Shown one piece after another: positions 17,874 through 27,125 of a stretch of 64,000 nucleotides of DNA (positions are counted from its first letter, which is position 1; every line of letters begins with the position of its first letter). The DNA is taken from contig CALSNB010000001.1 in assembly GCA_943787605.1 (NCBI GenBank), positions 992,001 to 1,056,000 of the forward strand, given 5' to 3'. The notes under the pieces were generated by a model. That model made no database searches. It was not told the DNA's origin and saw only the letters and a program-made list of their open reading frames with translations. Source of the stretch: GCA-2697345 sp002697345 (GTDB lineage: Bacteria > Pseudomonadota > Alphaproteobacteria > Rhodobacterales > Rhodobacteraceae). The translations under genes were made by a program, and so were the position numbers.

Positions 17874-20131
17874 TGGCTCTAGACGATCAAAGTAAATCAG
17901 GCTTTAGGTTTGTTGGTACTCGACCAAAAAGACCTGATGGAATAGACAAAGTAACCGGACGTGCAAAATTTGGTGCTGATAGTTACGCCGCGGGAATGCT
18001 TCACGGAGCGATAGTGAGATCTCCCCATGCACACGCAAGAATTAAAAGTATTGATACTAGTGAAGCGGAAGCTCTTAAGGGTGTAAAAGCAGTTGTAACT
18101 CGAGCTGACTTTTCAAAGGATATAAAATTTACAAGCGGAAAAGATTCAGAGCACTGGAATGTTCTGGAAAACGTTATGGCTGACGAAAAGGTTTTGTATG
18201 ATGGGCATGCCCTAGCTGCAGTAGCTGCTACTTCGGCATTAATAGCAAGAGATGCAGTTAAACTTGTTAAAGTAGAGTACGAAATATTACCACATGTCAC
18301 AGATGTAGATGAAGCTATGGCAATAGGTGCTCCAGTTATACGTAAAGGTGCGTCTGATAAATCTGTACCATCAGGCCTACATGAAAACGTAGTTAGCTAT
18401 TATGAAAGTGGTCACGGCGACGTCGAAACTGGCTTCAAAGAATCAGACTTGATTATAGAAGAAAGTTTTAAAACTGAAGCCACTCATCAAGGTTATATTG
18501 AGCCTCATGCCTGTTTGGCCTCCTTAGGGAGTGATGGAAAAGGTGAGCTATGGTGTACTACTCAAGGTCATTTTAGTTTTCAAAAAGTCTGTGCCGCTCT
18601 ATTAGGCTTGGAAACAAGCCAATTGAGGGTAACAGCATCTGAAATTGGTGGTGGATTTGGAGGAAAAACAACTGTATTTATTGAGCCTGTAGCATTAGCT
18701 TTATCACGAAAAACAAATAGACCTGTAAAAATAGTTATGAGTCGTTCAGAAGTTTTTCGAGCAACAGGGCCGACAGCATCTACGTCTATGGATATAAAAA
18801 TCGGAATGAAAAAAGACGGGACAATTACTGCTGGGCAAGGAACTTTCCGTTTGCAAGGTGGAGCATTTCCAGGTGCTCCCGGTGGTATGACAGCGATGTG
18901 TGCATTCGCGCCATATGCACTAAAGAATGTTCATCAGATTGGTTACAGCGTAATGTCGAATAGGCCAAAGCAGGCCGCTTATAGAGCTCCAGGATCTCCG
19001 ATGGCGGCATTTGCAGTAGAATCTGTAATTGATGCATTATGTAAAAAGTTAGACTTGGATCCAATTGAAGTTCGTCTTAAAAATGCCTCTCGCAAAGGAA
19101 CTAAAGCAAGTTATGGTCCGACTTTTGAGGAAATTGGTTTAGTAGAATGTCTTGAAACTGCAAAATCACACTCTCACTACAACGCGCCCCTCAAGAAAGG
19201 ACAAGGTAGAGGAATCTCTTGTGGTTTCTGGTTCAATTTCGGTGGTGAAACAGCAGTGTCATTAGCACTATCAGAAGACGGAACTGTTCAAATTTCAGTT
19301 GGTACCCCCGATATTGGTGGCAGCAGAGCGTCAATAGCTTTAATGGCAGCTGAAGAACTTGGAATACCATATGATCATATTCGATGTACTGTGGCCGATA
19401 CAGCAACACTTGGATACAACGAGATTAGTCACGGGTCTCGTGTCACTTATGCAACCGGGTTAGCTACTATTAAAGCAGCTAGAGACGCTATTAATAAGCT
19501 ATGTAAACGTGCAGCCGAAAAATGGGGTATTCCGGAGGAAGCTGTTAAGTGGGAAGATGGGCACGCTATACCGTCCGGACCGAATGCTGGAGACTTTGAA
19601 CCGCTTTCTTTAAAAAATATCTCAGAGAAAATGGGAAAGACTGGTGGGCCGATAGTTGGCCACTTTGAAGCTAATCCAGAAGGAGCAGGAGTAAGTTTTG
19701 CTACTCACATCGTAGACGCAGAAGTAGACCCAGAAACTGGTAAAACACAGATTTTACGATACACAGTCATTCAAGATGCTGGAAAGGCAATTCATCCTTC
19801 TTATGTCGAAGGGCAATTTCAAGGTGGTGCGGCACAAGGAATCGGTTGGGCTTTAAATGAAGAATACATTTATGGTTCTGACGGTAGACTTCAGAATGCT
19901 GGTTTCTTAGACTATAGAATACCTTTAGCTTCTGACTTACCAATGATAGATACTGTAATTGTTGAAGTTCCTAATCCTGGACATCCTTATGGAGTTAGGG
20001 GTGTTGGTGAAACCTCTATTTGTCCTCCTCTTGCAGCCATCGCAAATGCTGTTTCTCAAGCAGCAGGTGTTCGGTTAACAGAATTACCGATGTCTCCTCC
20101 CAGTATCTTGGCAGCCTTGAAAGCTGAGTAA
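17873..20131 (+). CDS. Molybdenum hydroxylase large (molybdopterin-binding) subunit
   Basis: A 752-residue Mo-subunit of the xanthine oxidase family. Visible sites are the Mo-cofactor loop GGGFGGKTT (about residue 258), AYRAPGSPMAAF (about 368) and the catalytic Glu in GVRGVGETSICPP (about 713). It lacks the AYRCSFR active-site loop of form I CO dehydrogenase and the AYRGAGR of form II, so it should not be called a CO dehydrogenase. A hydroxylase of an N-heterocycle, aldehyde or purine is more likely. GGGAGG is placed well before its ATG, which overlaps the stop of the 2Fe-2S gene. The substrate cannot be read from sequence. Confidence 0.9.
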   Translation: MALDDQSKSGFRFVGTRPKRPDGIDKVTGRAKFGADSYAAGMLHGAIVRSPHAHARIKSIDTSEAEALKGVKAVVTRADFSKDIKFTSGKDSEHWNVLENVMADEKVLYDGHALAAVAATSALIARDAVKLVKVEYEILPHVTDVDEAMAIGAPVIRKGASDKSVPSGLHENVVSYYESGHGDVETGFKESDLIIEESFKTEATHQGYIEPHACLASLGSDGKGELWCTTQGHFSFQKVCAALLGLETSQLRVTASEIGGGFGGKTTVFIEPVALALSRKTNRPVKIVMSRSEVFRATGPTASTSMDIKIGMKKDGTITAGQGTFRLQGGAFPGAPGGMTAMCAFAPYALKNVHQIGYSVMSNRPKQAAYRAPGSPMAAFAVESVIDALCKKLDLDPIEVRLKNASRKGTKASYGPTFEEIGLVECLETAKSHSHYNAPLKKGQGRGISCGFWFNFGGETAVSLALSEDGTVQISVGTPDIGGSRASIALMAAEELGIPYDHIRCTVADTATLGYNEISHGSRVTYATGLATIKAARDAINKLCKRAAEKWGIPEEAVKWEDGHAIPSGPNAGDFEPLSLKNISEKMGKTGGPIVGHFEANPEGAGVSFATHIVDAEVDPETGKTQILRYTVIQDAGKAIHPSYVEGQFQGGAAQGIGWALNEEYIYGSDGRLQNAGFLDYRIPLASDLPMIDTVIVEVPNPGHPYGVRGVGETSICPPLAAIANAVSQAAGVRLTELPMSPPSILAALKAE

Positions 20132-20377
20132 ATGGTTCAAGTAAATCTCTGGGCAGGGTTGCGGAGGTTCACTGATGGACATGACGTAATCGAAGTAGAG
20201 GCAAAAAATATAGGTGATATTCTGAAAGGAGTATCAAAAGCTTACCCAGCACTTAAGGAAATTATTGACGGTGGTGTGTCTGTCTCAGTCGATGGCAGAA
20301 TTATTTCGAGTGGAGTAACCGAGCCTGTAAATCAAGACAGCGAAATTTTTCTTTTACAACAATTAAAGGGAGGTTAA
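20132..20377 (+). CDS. MoaD/ThiS-family sulfur carrier protein
   Basis: An 81-residue beta-grasp protein that ends in LLQQLKGG; the terminal Gly-Gly is adenylated and thiocarboxylated in this family. The fold is supported by VNLWAGLRRFTDG at the start and a late DSEIFLLQQL strand. MoaD supplies sulfur for molybdopterin synthesis, so a copy translated directly behind the Mo-subunit gene (ATG immediately after its TAA) may serve this enzyme's cofactor. A partner MoaE or an E1-like activating enzyme is not in the window. Thiamine or other sulfur transfer remains possible. Confidence 0.8.
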   Translation: MVQVNLWAGLRRFTDGHDVIEVEAKNIGDILKGVSKAYPALKEIIDGGVSVSVDGRIISSGVTEPVNQDSEIFLLQQLKGG

Positions 20378-20386
20378 AAACTAGGT

Positions 20387-21328
20387 ATGGCAAGGAATAT
20401 CATTGTTGGAGCAGCCCAGCTGGGCCCTATTTCTCGACTAGACTCTCGCACCTCAGCCGTTGATCGAATGATTAAGTTAATGGACGAGGCCAAACAGCAA
20501 GGTGTTGAGTTAATAGTTTTCCCAGAATTGGCACTCACTACCTTTTTCCCACGCTGGTTTATTGAAGACCAAGTTGAACTTGATTCATTTTTTGAACGTG
20601 AAATGCCAAACCTAGAAACAGCACCCTTATTTAAAAAAGCTACTGAGTTAAGTATGGGCTTCTACTTAGGGTTTGCCGAATTAATAGAGGAGAGTGGGAA
20701 GAAGCGTCATTTTAATACTTCTATATTGGTAGATGACAAAGGTTCCCTCATTGGTAAATACCGGAAGATTCACCTCCCTGGTCACTTTGAAAATGAGCCC
20801 AGCAGAGCGTTTCAACATCTTGAGAAACGTTACTTTGAAACTGGAAATCTTGGTTTTCCTACTTTCAAGGCCTTTGGCGGTCGAATGGGGATGTGTCTGT
20901 GTAATGATCGGCGTTGGCCGGAAACTTTTAGGATGTTAGGTCTTCAAGGAGCTGAGCTTGTAATGTTAGGGTATAATACTCCCGCTCACTATCCTCCAGT
21001 TCCCAAACATGACCATTTAAATGACTTTCATAATCATTTAGTTATGCAAGCAGGTGCCTATCAAAACGGCACTTGGGTCGTCGGAGTGGCAAAAGCAGGT
21101 AATGAAGAAAATTGCGATTTAATTGGTGGAACCTGTATTATTGCTCCAACCGGTGAAATTGTTGCTGAATGTAAAACATTAGGAGATGAGTTGATCGTTT
21201 ATCAATGTGATTTAGATAGGTGCACAGAAATTAAAAATGGAATATTTGATTTTGCTCAACATAGAGAACCCGAAAACTACAAACTTATCACTGAGACAAA
21301 GGGCGTCAAAATAGAGGGCTCAGATTAA
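20387..21328 (+). CDS. Carbon-nitrogen hydrolase, N-carbamoyl-D-amino acid hydrolase-like
   Basis: A 313-residue nitrilase-superfamily enzyme. The Glu-Lys-Cys triad is complete: Glu47 in FPELALTTFFPRW, Lys127 in YRKIHLPGH and Cys172 in LCNDRRWPE, the same positions as in Agrobacterium N-carbamoyl-D-amino acid amidohydrolase as I remember it. Further matches are QHLEKRYFETGNLGFP and HDHLNDFHNH. That enzyme removes the carbamoyl group from N-carbamoyl-D-amino acids in hydantoin breakdown. It is the fifth gene behind the Mo hydroxylase, nine bases from the MoaD-like gene. The actual carbamoyl substrate may be different, such as a ring-opened heterocycle. Confidence 0.82.
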   Translation: MARNIIVGAAQLGPISRLDSRTSAVDRMIKLMDEAKQQGVELIVFPELALTTFFPRWFIEDQVELDSFFEREMPNLETAPLFKKATELSMGFYLGFAELIEESGKKRHFNTSILVDDKGSLIGKYRKIHLPGHFENEPSRAFQHLEKRYFETGNLGFPTFKAFGGRMGMCLCNDRRWPETFRMLGLQGAELVMLGYNTPAHYPPVPKHDHLNDFHNHLVMQAGAYQNGTWVVGVAKAGNEENCDLIGGTCIIAPTGEIVAECKTLGDELIVYQCDLDRCTEIKNGIFDFAQHREPENYKLITETKGVKIEGSD

Positions 21329-21364
21329 TTATTAACTATAACGCCTTTTTATAAGACTTACTTA

Positions 21365-23539
21365 TTAATTTCTTTCATTAGGCTTTTTGTTTTTTAATTT
21401 ACCAGATTTTCCTTTTGGAGAAAATCTTTTTGATGTGTCATTAGCATTTGATCGAGACTTAACGGGCCTTGTACTTTTAGGTTTAACGCTCGATTCTAAC
21501 CTTGGTTTAGCTTTTGACCGAGCCTCTTTAAGTGTACTGCTATCCGCTTTGTTGCTTTGGCTTTTAGCAGAATATTTCTTATCTTTAGGTGAAAAAACTT
21601 TTGTACCTTCGCTAGACATCTTAGTATTTTTTTTAAACCGCTTTGGTCTCTCTGAATTTGATAGATCCTTATCATTACTTTTATGAGTATTAGATTGCCT
21701 AGGTTTTGCAAAGCTCTCTCTCCATTCAGACTTTCCTGAAAAATCCCTTGGCTTTGATTTACGCTCTCCTTTTAAGGGCGTCACTGCACCTTCTCGAGGA
21801 ACTCTATCGATAGGATTTAGCCTTTTTGAAGCACCATTATCTGAGGGACCCCTGTTATTGCGTTTATTCATATTAGGCTTTGAATAGTTTTCTTTCCGTT
21901 CAGCCCTTCTTGGAGAACTTCTCGGTTTTGAGTGCGGGCGAGTGGAATTCGGAGACTGATCAAAGTCTGGAACCTTTTCTAGCTGACGCAATTGTACTCT
22001 ATCTTCCAATTTTTTACTTGGTCCTACAGATAGAACGAACCGTTCGACACACTTCTTCTTAAGCTCAAAAAAGGTTTCATTACTTTGAATCCTTATCGCG
22101 CCAATGTCATCTTTAGTAATTCCACCACCATTGCATATCATGGGCAACAAAGATCGTGGATCTGCCCCTTTATTTCTTCCTAGAGCAAGTGAGAACCAGA
22201 TAGTCGGTCCAAATTTTGACCGTGAACTGTCTCTAGTTACGTTCGGTGTATCATCTAACTCTTCAGGGGATGACTGCCTGCTTTCATACAGCCTTATGTA
22301 GGCTAAAGAAATTTGCTCCGCAGTATAGACAGACTTTAATTTAGTAAGAAATTTTTGTTCACTTTCTTTGACTGGAATTGACCAGTTTGGATCTGACAAT
22401 AATCTCTCATGATCTTTTTCACGCACTGCGTCCGCTGACGGTGGTTTCTCCCACGTCGCATCAATCTTTGCCATCTTTAGTAGACGTTCCGCTTTTTGTG
22501 AGCTTTTACCTTGTACAATTAAGACACTAGTCCCCTTGCGACCTGCTCGCCCAGTACGCCCTGATCTATGTAACATTATTTCAAAATTAGTAGGCAAATC
22601 TGCATGTATTACCAATCCTAAATTAGGTAAATCTATTCCCCGAGCGGCTACATCAGTTGCAACACAAACTCTCGCTCTACCGTCGCGCATTGCTTGAAGA
22701 GCATTTGTACGCTCGCTTTGGGTTAATTCTCCAGATAAAGCTACTACGGAAAACCCACGGTTTGAAAATCGTGTAGTTAGTCGGTTAACCATTGCTCGAG
22801 TGTTACAAAACACTAAAGCATTTGGCGCTTCATAATAACGCAAAACGTTTATGATAGCATTTTCAGTATCTCGGCCACTGACACTCAGAGCTCTATAGTC
22901 AATATCACTATGTTGCTCTGTTTCTCCCTTAATCGAAATGCGATATCCATCGTTCTGATAACTTTTAGCTAAATTCGCAATTGCTTTTGGGACAGTCGCT
23001 GAAAACATCAAAGTACGTCGTTCTTTAGGAGACTCTCCAAGGATAAACTCCAGGTCTTCCCTAAACCCTAAATCTAACATTTCATCAGCTTCATCCAGAA
23101 TAACAACTTTTAGTTCTGATATATTAATTGAACCACGATGAATGTGGTCACGTAATCTACCCGGTGTCGCAACTACTATGTGAGCACCTCGTTCTAGTGC
23201 ACGACGCTCGTCCCTCATATCCATTCCACCGACACAAGAAGCTAGGGTGGCGCCTGCTTTCGCAAATAGCCAAGCAAGTTCCCTTTTTACTTGAAGTGCT
23301 AACTCACGAGTCGGAACAATTACAAGAGCCAAAGGTGCTTTAGCAGATTCAAACTGCTCACTATCACCTAACAAGTTACTAGACATTGCTAAACCGAAGC
23401 CAACAGTTTTCCCAGACCCTGTTTGTGCAGATACTAATAAGTCCTTTTCAAGTAACTTAATATCGGACACTGCTTCTTGAACTGAAGTAAGGGTAGTATA
23501 GCCTTTTTCAGCCAAAGCATCTGATATGGTTTGGATCAT
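21365..23539 (-). CDS. DEAD-box RNA helicase with DbpA-type RNA-binding domain and long basic tail
   Basis: A 724-residue ATP-dependent RNA helicase. The core shows SAQTGSGKT (motif I), PTRELA, VVILDEADEMLDLGF (II), FSATVP (III), DVAARGIDLP and HRSGRTGRAG (VI). After the core comes a DbpA-like RNA-binding domain (WFSLALGRNKGADPRSLLP, then GGITKDDIGAIRI). The last 190 residues are very rich in Lys, Arg, Ser and Asn and look disordered. The longest frame starts at 23590, but the ATG at 23539 (MIQTISDALAEKGY) fits the family. Ribosome assembly or mRNA decay are the usual roles; it stands alone and is convergent with the carbamoylase-like gene. Confidence 0.88.
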   Translation of the reverse strand: MIQTISDALAEKGYTTLTSVQEAVSDIKLLEKDLLVSAQTGSGKTVGFGLAMSSNLLGDSEQFESAKAPLALVIVPTRELALQVKRELAWLFAKAGATLASCVGGMDMRDERRALERGAHIVVATPGRLRDHIHRGSINISELKVVILDEADEMLDLGFREDLEFILGESPKERRTLMFSATVPKAIANLAKSYQNDGYRISIKGETEQHSDIDYRALSVSGRDTENAIINVLRYYEAPNALVFCNTRAMVNRLTTRFSNRGFSVVALSGELTQSERTNALQAMRDGRARVCVATDVAARGIDLPNLGLVIHADLPTNFEIMLHRSGRTGRAGRKGTSVLIVQGKSSQKAERLLKMAKIDATWEKPPSADAVREKDHERLLSDPNWSIPVKESEQKFLTKLKSVYTAEQISLAYIRLYESRQSSPEELDDTPNVTRDSSRSKFGPTIWFSLALGRNKGADPRSLLPMICNGGGITKDDIGAIRIQSNETFFELKKKCVERFVLSVGPSKKLEDRVQLRQLEKVPDFDQSPNSTRPHSKPRSSPRRAERKENYSKPNMNKRNNRGPSDNGASKRLNPIDRVPREGAVTPLKGERKSKPRDFSGKSEWRESFAKPRQSNTHKSNDKDLSNSERPKRFKKNTKMSSEGTKVFSPKDKKYSAKSQSNKADSSTLKEARSKAKPRLESSVKPKSTRPVKSRSNANDTSKRFSPKGKSGKLKNKKPNERN

Positions 23540-23831
23540 ACAAATTATCCATTCAAAGGCTATTATTTTTCGGATTACACGACCAGCCATATTGTCGTCT
23601 ACCTAGCCACCAAAAAACGTCATCTGACATCAGCAGCAGTCACACGCTCCTAAGGCCTATTCCATAGGATGTATAGTCATTTCTGAAATCTAAAAGTATT
23701 AGATTTATACGAACCACACATGATCAAAAAGGTAGAGACTAAGTATGAAGAGACTAATACCAAATAATATACAAGCTAGTTATTTAATACTTTTTCTTTT
23801 ACGACATTCATACCTTGGAACAGTTCTAAGC

Positions 23832-24647
23832 CTATATGGGCTTAACTACAAATAATTCACGTCGCAAAAGCCCTTTACTAAAAGCCTTTAACTTTAACTC
23901 CCAAGCCGCTTTGCCCTCTTCAAACTCAATATCACCTTTAAGAGCTCTCAAGCCCTCTTCCTGTTCCTGTTCAGCTAACATCATAAGTTGGCACGATCTT
24001 TGAAACTCTTCGGTAATATCTTCATAACTGATAGACCTCCAACCTGTATTCTCAAGCATAGTAGGATAATCTACTTCTGTTTCAACAAAGTCAGGACTAA
24101 CTTGAATAGCCTGTTTTCTCTCTCGATCAGAAAGATCAGTTTGAATACTTATAACCGTGAAAGCCATTAGCCCACTTGAATGAATAACACGACGACATTC
24201 TTTAAGAACTTCTTGTTTCTTAATCAAACAGCATAAAACGTCACTATGGCTCACCGCAGAAAAACTAGGGATCTGAAAAGGTAGGCTAGCAGCATCACCA
24301 GAAAGTGCACGCACTCTGTCAGACATAAGATCGTCCTTAGCACGCTTTTTTGCAATTTCTAATCCTGTTACTGGAATATCCAAAAGGGTTACATGGCATC
24401 CACTTTGTTTGGCTAGATACAGCCCAGGCCAACCAGCCCCCGCCCCAATTTCCAAAAGGGTATCATTCTCATCTAACTTAAGATATTTTAATAACTTTTC
24501 TGCTTCAGATTTAGTCGTCCAACTCGAGCCGATATACCCACAACCACAAACTTTATTAGTTATTTTTTGAATAACCGGCGATCGTGCCACTTCGTAGTCA
24601 TTTTCTAAACGCTCAGTCTGAGCTCTTTCTTTATCAGTCTGTTCCAT
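23832..24647 (-). CDS. SAM-dependent methyltransferase, substrate unknown
   Basis: A 271-residue class I methyltransferase. The SAM loop is LLEIGAGAGWPGLYLA (about residues 65-80), followed by LLDIPVTGLEIAKKRA and the motif DVLCCLIKKQEVLKECRRVI. The pattern is close to small-molecule and lipid methyltransferases such as the phosphatidylethanolamine/sarcosine type, but no substrate can be assigned. The C-terminal 100 residues are acidic and helical. It is divergent from the GrdB/PrdB-like gene, so the two may share a regulator. The rest of the 23540-23831 gap downstream shows only a short CCTAT-TCC-ATAGG hairpin. Confidence 0.72.
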   Translation of the reverse strand: MEQTDKERAQTERLENDYEVARSPVIQKITNKVCGCGYIGSSWTTKSEAEKLLKYLKLDENDTLLEIGAGAGWPGLYLAKQSGCHVTLLDIPVTGLEIAKKRAKDDLMSDRVRALSGDAASLPFQIPSFSAVSHSDVLCCLIKKQEVLKECRRVIHSSGLMAFTVISIQTDLSDRERKQAIQVSPDFVETEVDYPTMLENTGWRSISYEDITEEFQRSCQLMMLAEQEQEEGLRALKGDIEFEEGKAAWELKLKAFSKGLLRRELFVVKPI

Positions 24648-24834
24648 AAAAAAATAATAACAGAAATTAATCGAAATGTGTATGGTACTCTCTTAATTAA
24701 GATCAAGGGTTGAATATAATATATTAAGAATACAAATCTATATTAGAGATATTTATTTTTTAACATACTCTTGCTTATTATTGATTGTATTCTTAACGTC
24801 TGATGCAAAGCTGTATGAGCCAAAGGTTTTACTA

Positions 24835-25734
24835 GTGACAAAAACTAAGTCCAAACCACTTCCTTACATGGAACGTATCAAAAAGTATTATATTGGACTG
24901 GGTTATAGCACTCCTTACAGATGGGCTAAGCTTGACAGCATACCGTTTACTTCCCTTAAAAAGCCTTTATCAAAAGCAAGAATTGGAATAATCACCACTG
25001 CATCCTTATTTAATCCAGCCAATGGTGATCAAGGCCCAGGTGCACTTTATAATGGTAAAGCAAAGTTCTTTACTACTTATGCCAAGCCCATTTCACCTTT
25101 CCCCGATGTTCGCATATCGCACATAGCTATTGATCGTACTCATACGACCGCAAGTGACATGGCAAGTTATTTCCCGCTTTCAGCTTTATTTCGGCTTTAT
25201 AAGGCTCAGTATATAGGTAGCATCTCTCCTAACTTTTATGGTTTACCCACAAATCGCTCGCATCGCGTTACAATAGAGCAAGATTGCCCAAGACTAGTTT
25301 CTCTGTGTAAGGAAGATCGTGTCGATGCAGTAGTTCTAGTACCAAATTGTCCAATATGCCATCAATCAACGGCATTGGCAGCCTCCCAACTAGAAACAGC
25401 TGGAATTCCCTCAGTCCTGATGGGCTCCGCATTAGATATTGTTGAACATGTTGGCGTTCCACGCTTACTGTTCAACGACTTTCCACTTGGAAATGCTGCT
25501 GGTCTACCACAAAACATAGTGTCACAAGATTTAATTGCTAAAATGGCTGTTGATCTTCTATGTTATGCGATCGAACCGCGTACCACCGTAAAATCTCCAT
25601 TAACTTGGTCGGGAGAGTCAGATTGGAAGAAAGACTACTCCAATATTGATCAGCTATCAGCTAGTGAGGTTAAACGTCTTCGCGTAGAATTTGATAAAGT
25701 AAAAAAAGATGCTAAAGCCATTAAGGCTTTGTAG
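24835..25734 (+). CDS. Cys-containing homolog of glycine/proline reductase selenoprotein B (GrdB/PrdB-like)
   Basis: A protein of about 299 residues. The conserved core AVVLVPNCPICHQ carries Cys172 and Cys175 where the clostridial GrdB and PrdB subunits have selenocysteine and a nearby Cys; the following TAGIPSVLMG and FPLGNAAGLPQN match the GIPVVHI and HPLGNP parts of that family as I recall it. No in-frame TGA is used. The start is unclear: a TTG at 24781 gives 317 residues with no ribosome site, while the GTG at 24835 has AAAGG eight bases upstream and removes a region not seen in relatives. Such proteins occur in aerobic alphaproteobacteria with unknown function. Confidence 0.6.
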   Translation: MTKTKSKPLPYMERIKKYYIGLGYSTPYRWAKLDSIPFTSLKKPLSKARIGIITTASLFNPANGDQGPGALYNGKAKFFTTYAKPISPFPDVRISHIAIDRTHTTASDMASYFPLSALFRLYKAQYIGSISPNFYGLPTNRSHRVTIEQDCPRLVSLCKEDRVDAVVLVPNCPICHQSTALAASQLETAGIPSVLMGSALDIVEHVGVPRLLFNDFPLGNAAGLPQNIVSQDLIAKMAVDLLCYAIEPRTTVKSPLTWSGESDWKKDYSNIDQLSASEVKRLRVEFDKVKKDAKAIKAL

Positions 25735-25741
25735 AATTATA

Positions 25742-25816
25742 TGGTGCCCAGGGGCAGAATTGAACTGCCGACACGAGGATTTTCAGTCCACTGCTCTACC
25801 ACTGAGCTACCCGGGC
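25742..25816 (-). tRNA. tRNA-Phe (GAA)
   Basis: Read on the minus strand, the 75-base cloverleaf starts GCCCGGGTAGCTCAGTGG and ends with encoded CCA. The acceptor stem GCCCGGG pairs with CCTGGGC (one G-U), the anticodon loop is CTGAAAA with anticodon GAA, and the T stem is GGCAG/CTGCC. It ends the murA-to-yacG block, as in other Rhodobacterales. Confidence 0.95.
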
Positions 25817-25919
25817 ACCCTTTATAGTTCCCTGTAGGGAACCGGTGCGTTTTAGGACACACAACCAAAGCTGTCCAGAGGAGAATTTATAAATACGTTC
25901 CAAAAATTCGTTATTACGC

Positions 25920-26090
25920 TTATTCCAACGTATAAGGGTCAAAGAGTTCATCATCAAAAACATCAATTGGTTCACCTGGAACAACATAACTTTCATTCGC
26001 CCATCTATTTAAATCAATATCTGAACATCTTTTTGAACAAAAAGGTTTAAAATTTTCAACATAAACTTTTGAGCACGTGGGACACTTCAT
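25920..26090 (-). CDS. yacG: DNA gyrase inhibitor YacG (DUF329)
   Basis: A 56-residue zinc protein too short for many gene callers. The product starts MKCPTCSKVYVENFKPFCSK and continues with RCSDIDLNRWANESYVVPGE. The C-x2-C and C-x3-C pairs that bind zinc in the YacG family are present, followed by the DLNRW segment typical of the group. E. coli YacG binds GyrB and inhibits gyrase. It lies nine bases after the RNase E/G gene's stop and just before tRNA-Phe, as in relatives. Confidence 0.9.
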   Translation of the reverse strand: MKCPTCSKVYVENFKPFCSKRCSDIDLNRWANESYVVPGEPIDVFDDELFDPYTLE

Positions 26091-26099
26091 AATTTCAAA

Positions 26100-27125
26100 C
26101 TAAGTCTTAAAGGGAACACGCTCCCTTTTTCTTTGAATTTCAAAGTGTCCTAATGGCGTCCATCCTACTAAAGTAGACTCAACAGGATCTGTCTTAAAAG
26201 ATTTTGTTATTGCTAATTCAAATTGTTTTCGATCTTTCTTCGCCATGGGAGCTAAATCTAAGGTAATTTGCCCCCCTAGGCCCCTTAACCTTAATTGCCT
26301 TGGTAAAACTCTTGCTAAATGCAGATTTGCTTTCAAACCTGAAGCAGGAGAAAAGTCACCTCCCGTATTGACATCAACAGCGACAAGCGCCCGGGTTGGC
26401 TCAATGAAAATTGAACCTAAACCCATTACCACTCTAGGATCCATTAACTCCACTAACTGATCCAATATTCCATTCTCTTCAAATCCTCTCATAAAAACCT
26501 GACTTTTTTTAAATACTGGCCACTCACGCAAGGCAAGCGCATGTGCATTGTCTCCTTGAACTAACAGTTCAATTTCAGTCCCTTTATCAGATAGAACTTT
26601 TTCAGATAAATGTATAAGCACCTTAATTTCTTCTAACAAAGTATGATCATCCAAATTTATTGCCATAGACCTTACAATCATTCCACTATTTAAATCTTCA
26701 GGAACAGTTTCATTAATGATATCTAGTATTCGTAACTTTTCTTCATCAGACTTTATCTGCCGGGAAACATTAATGCCCTTCGCATGAGGAGTAATTATAA
26801 CACCTCGACCCTTGAATATAATCCTATCTGTAACTGGTATCGCCTTCCCTTCGTCTGGATAACTTGTTACTTGGATTAATATTTTTTCGCCTAATCTCAA
26901 TCCTTTTGCATTACGTAAAAACCCTTTAAAACCATCAGGGAGTTTTATAAATACGCCTCCTTGTCCTTTAACAAATTGATCGATAACCCCTCGACAGATA
27001 GTACCAGGGACCAATCCAAAGGAATCAGGTGACGTTAGAAAAAAATCTTCCAACTGACCTGCTATTACAAAAGCCGCAGCTTTCCTTCCATCAATTTCAT
27101 CAAGAATGATTGCAGTATCTGTCAT
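26100..27125 (-). CDS. rng: Ribonuclease E/G family protein
   Basis: A 341-residue RNase E/G of the short alphaproteobacterial type (E. coli RNase G has 489). An S1-like segment (GVIDQFVKGQGGVFIKLPDG) is followed by the catalytic core; the metal-binding site is in LVAVDVNTGGDF, and the C-terminus ends with RKRERVPF. It lacks the long C-terminal scaffold of RNase E, so it should act as an RNase G-type endonuclease in rRNA and mRNA processing. It starts directly after maf with no gap and is followed by yacG. Confidence 0.85.
   Translation of the reverse strand: MTDTAIILDEIDGRKAAAFVIAGQLEDFFLTSPDSFGLVPGTICRGVIDQFVKGQGGVFIKLPDGFKGFLRNAKGLRLGEKILIQVTSYPDEGKAIPVTDRIIFKGRGVIITPHAKGINVSRQIKSDEEKLRILDIINETVPEDLNSGMIVRSMAINLDDHTLLEEIKVLIHLSEKVLSDKGTEIELLVQGDNAHALALREWPVFKKSQVFMRGFEENGILDQLVELMDPRVVMGLGSIFIEPTRALVAVDVNTGGDFSPASGLKANLHLARVLPRQLRLRGLGGQITLDLAPMAKKDRKQFELAITKSFKTDPVESTLVGWTPLGHFEIQRKRERVPFKT

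Noticed and set aside
17873..20131. Carbon monoxide dehydrogenase (CoxL)
   Set aside because: The CO-specific loop AYRCSFR is absent; the protein reads AYRAPG at the equivalent place.
24692..24701. CTTAATTAAG palindrome before the methyltransferase gene
   Set aside because: Only ten bases and AT-rich; likely chance.
24835..25734. Selenocysteine codon in the GrdB/PrdB-like gene
   Set aside because: The frame has Cys at the place of Sec and no in-frame TGA; no SECIS element is needed.
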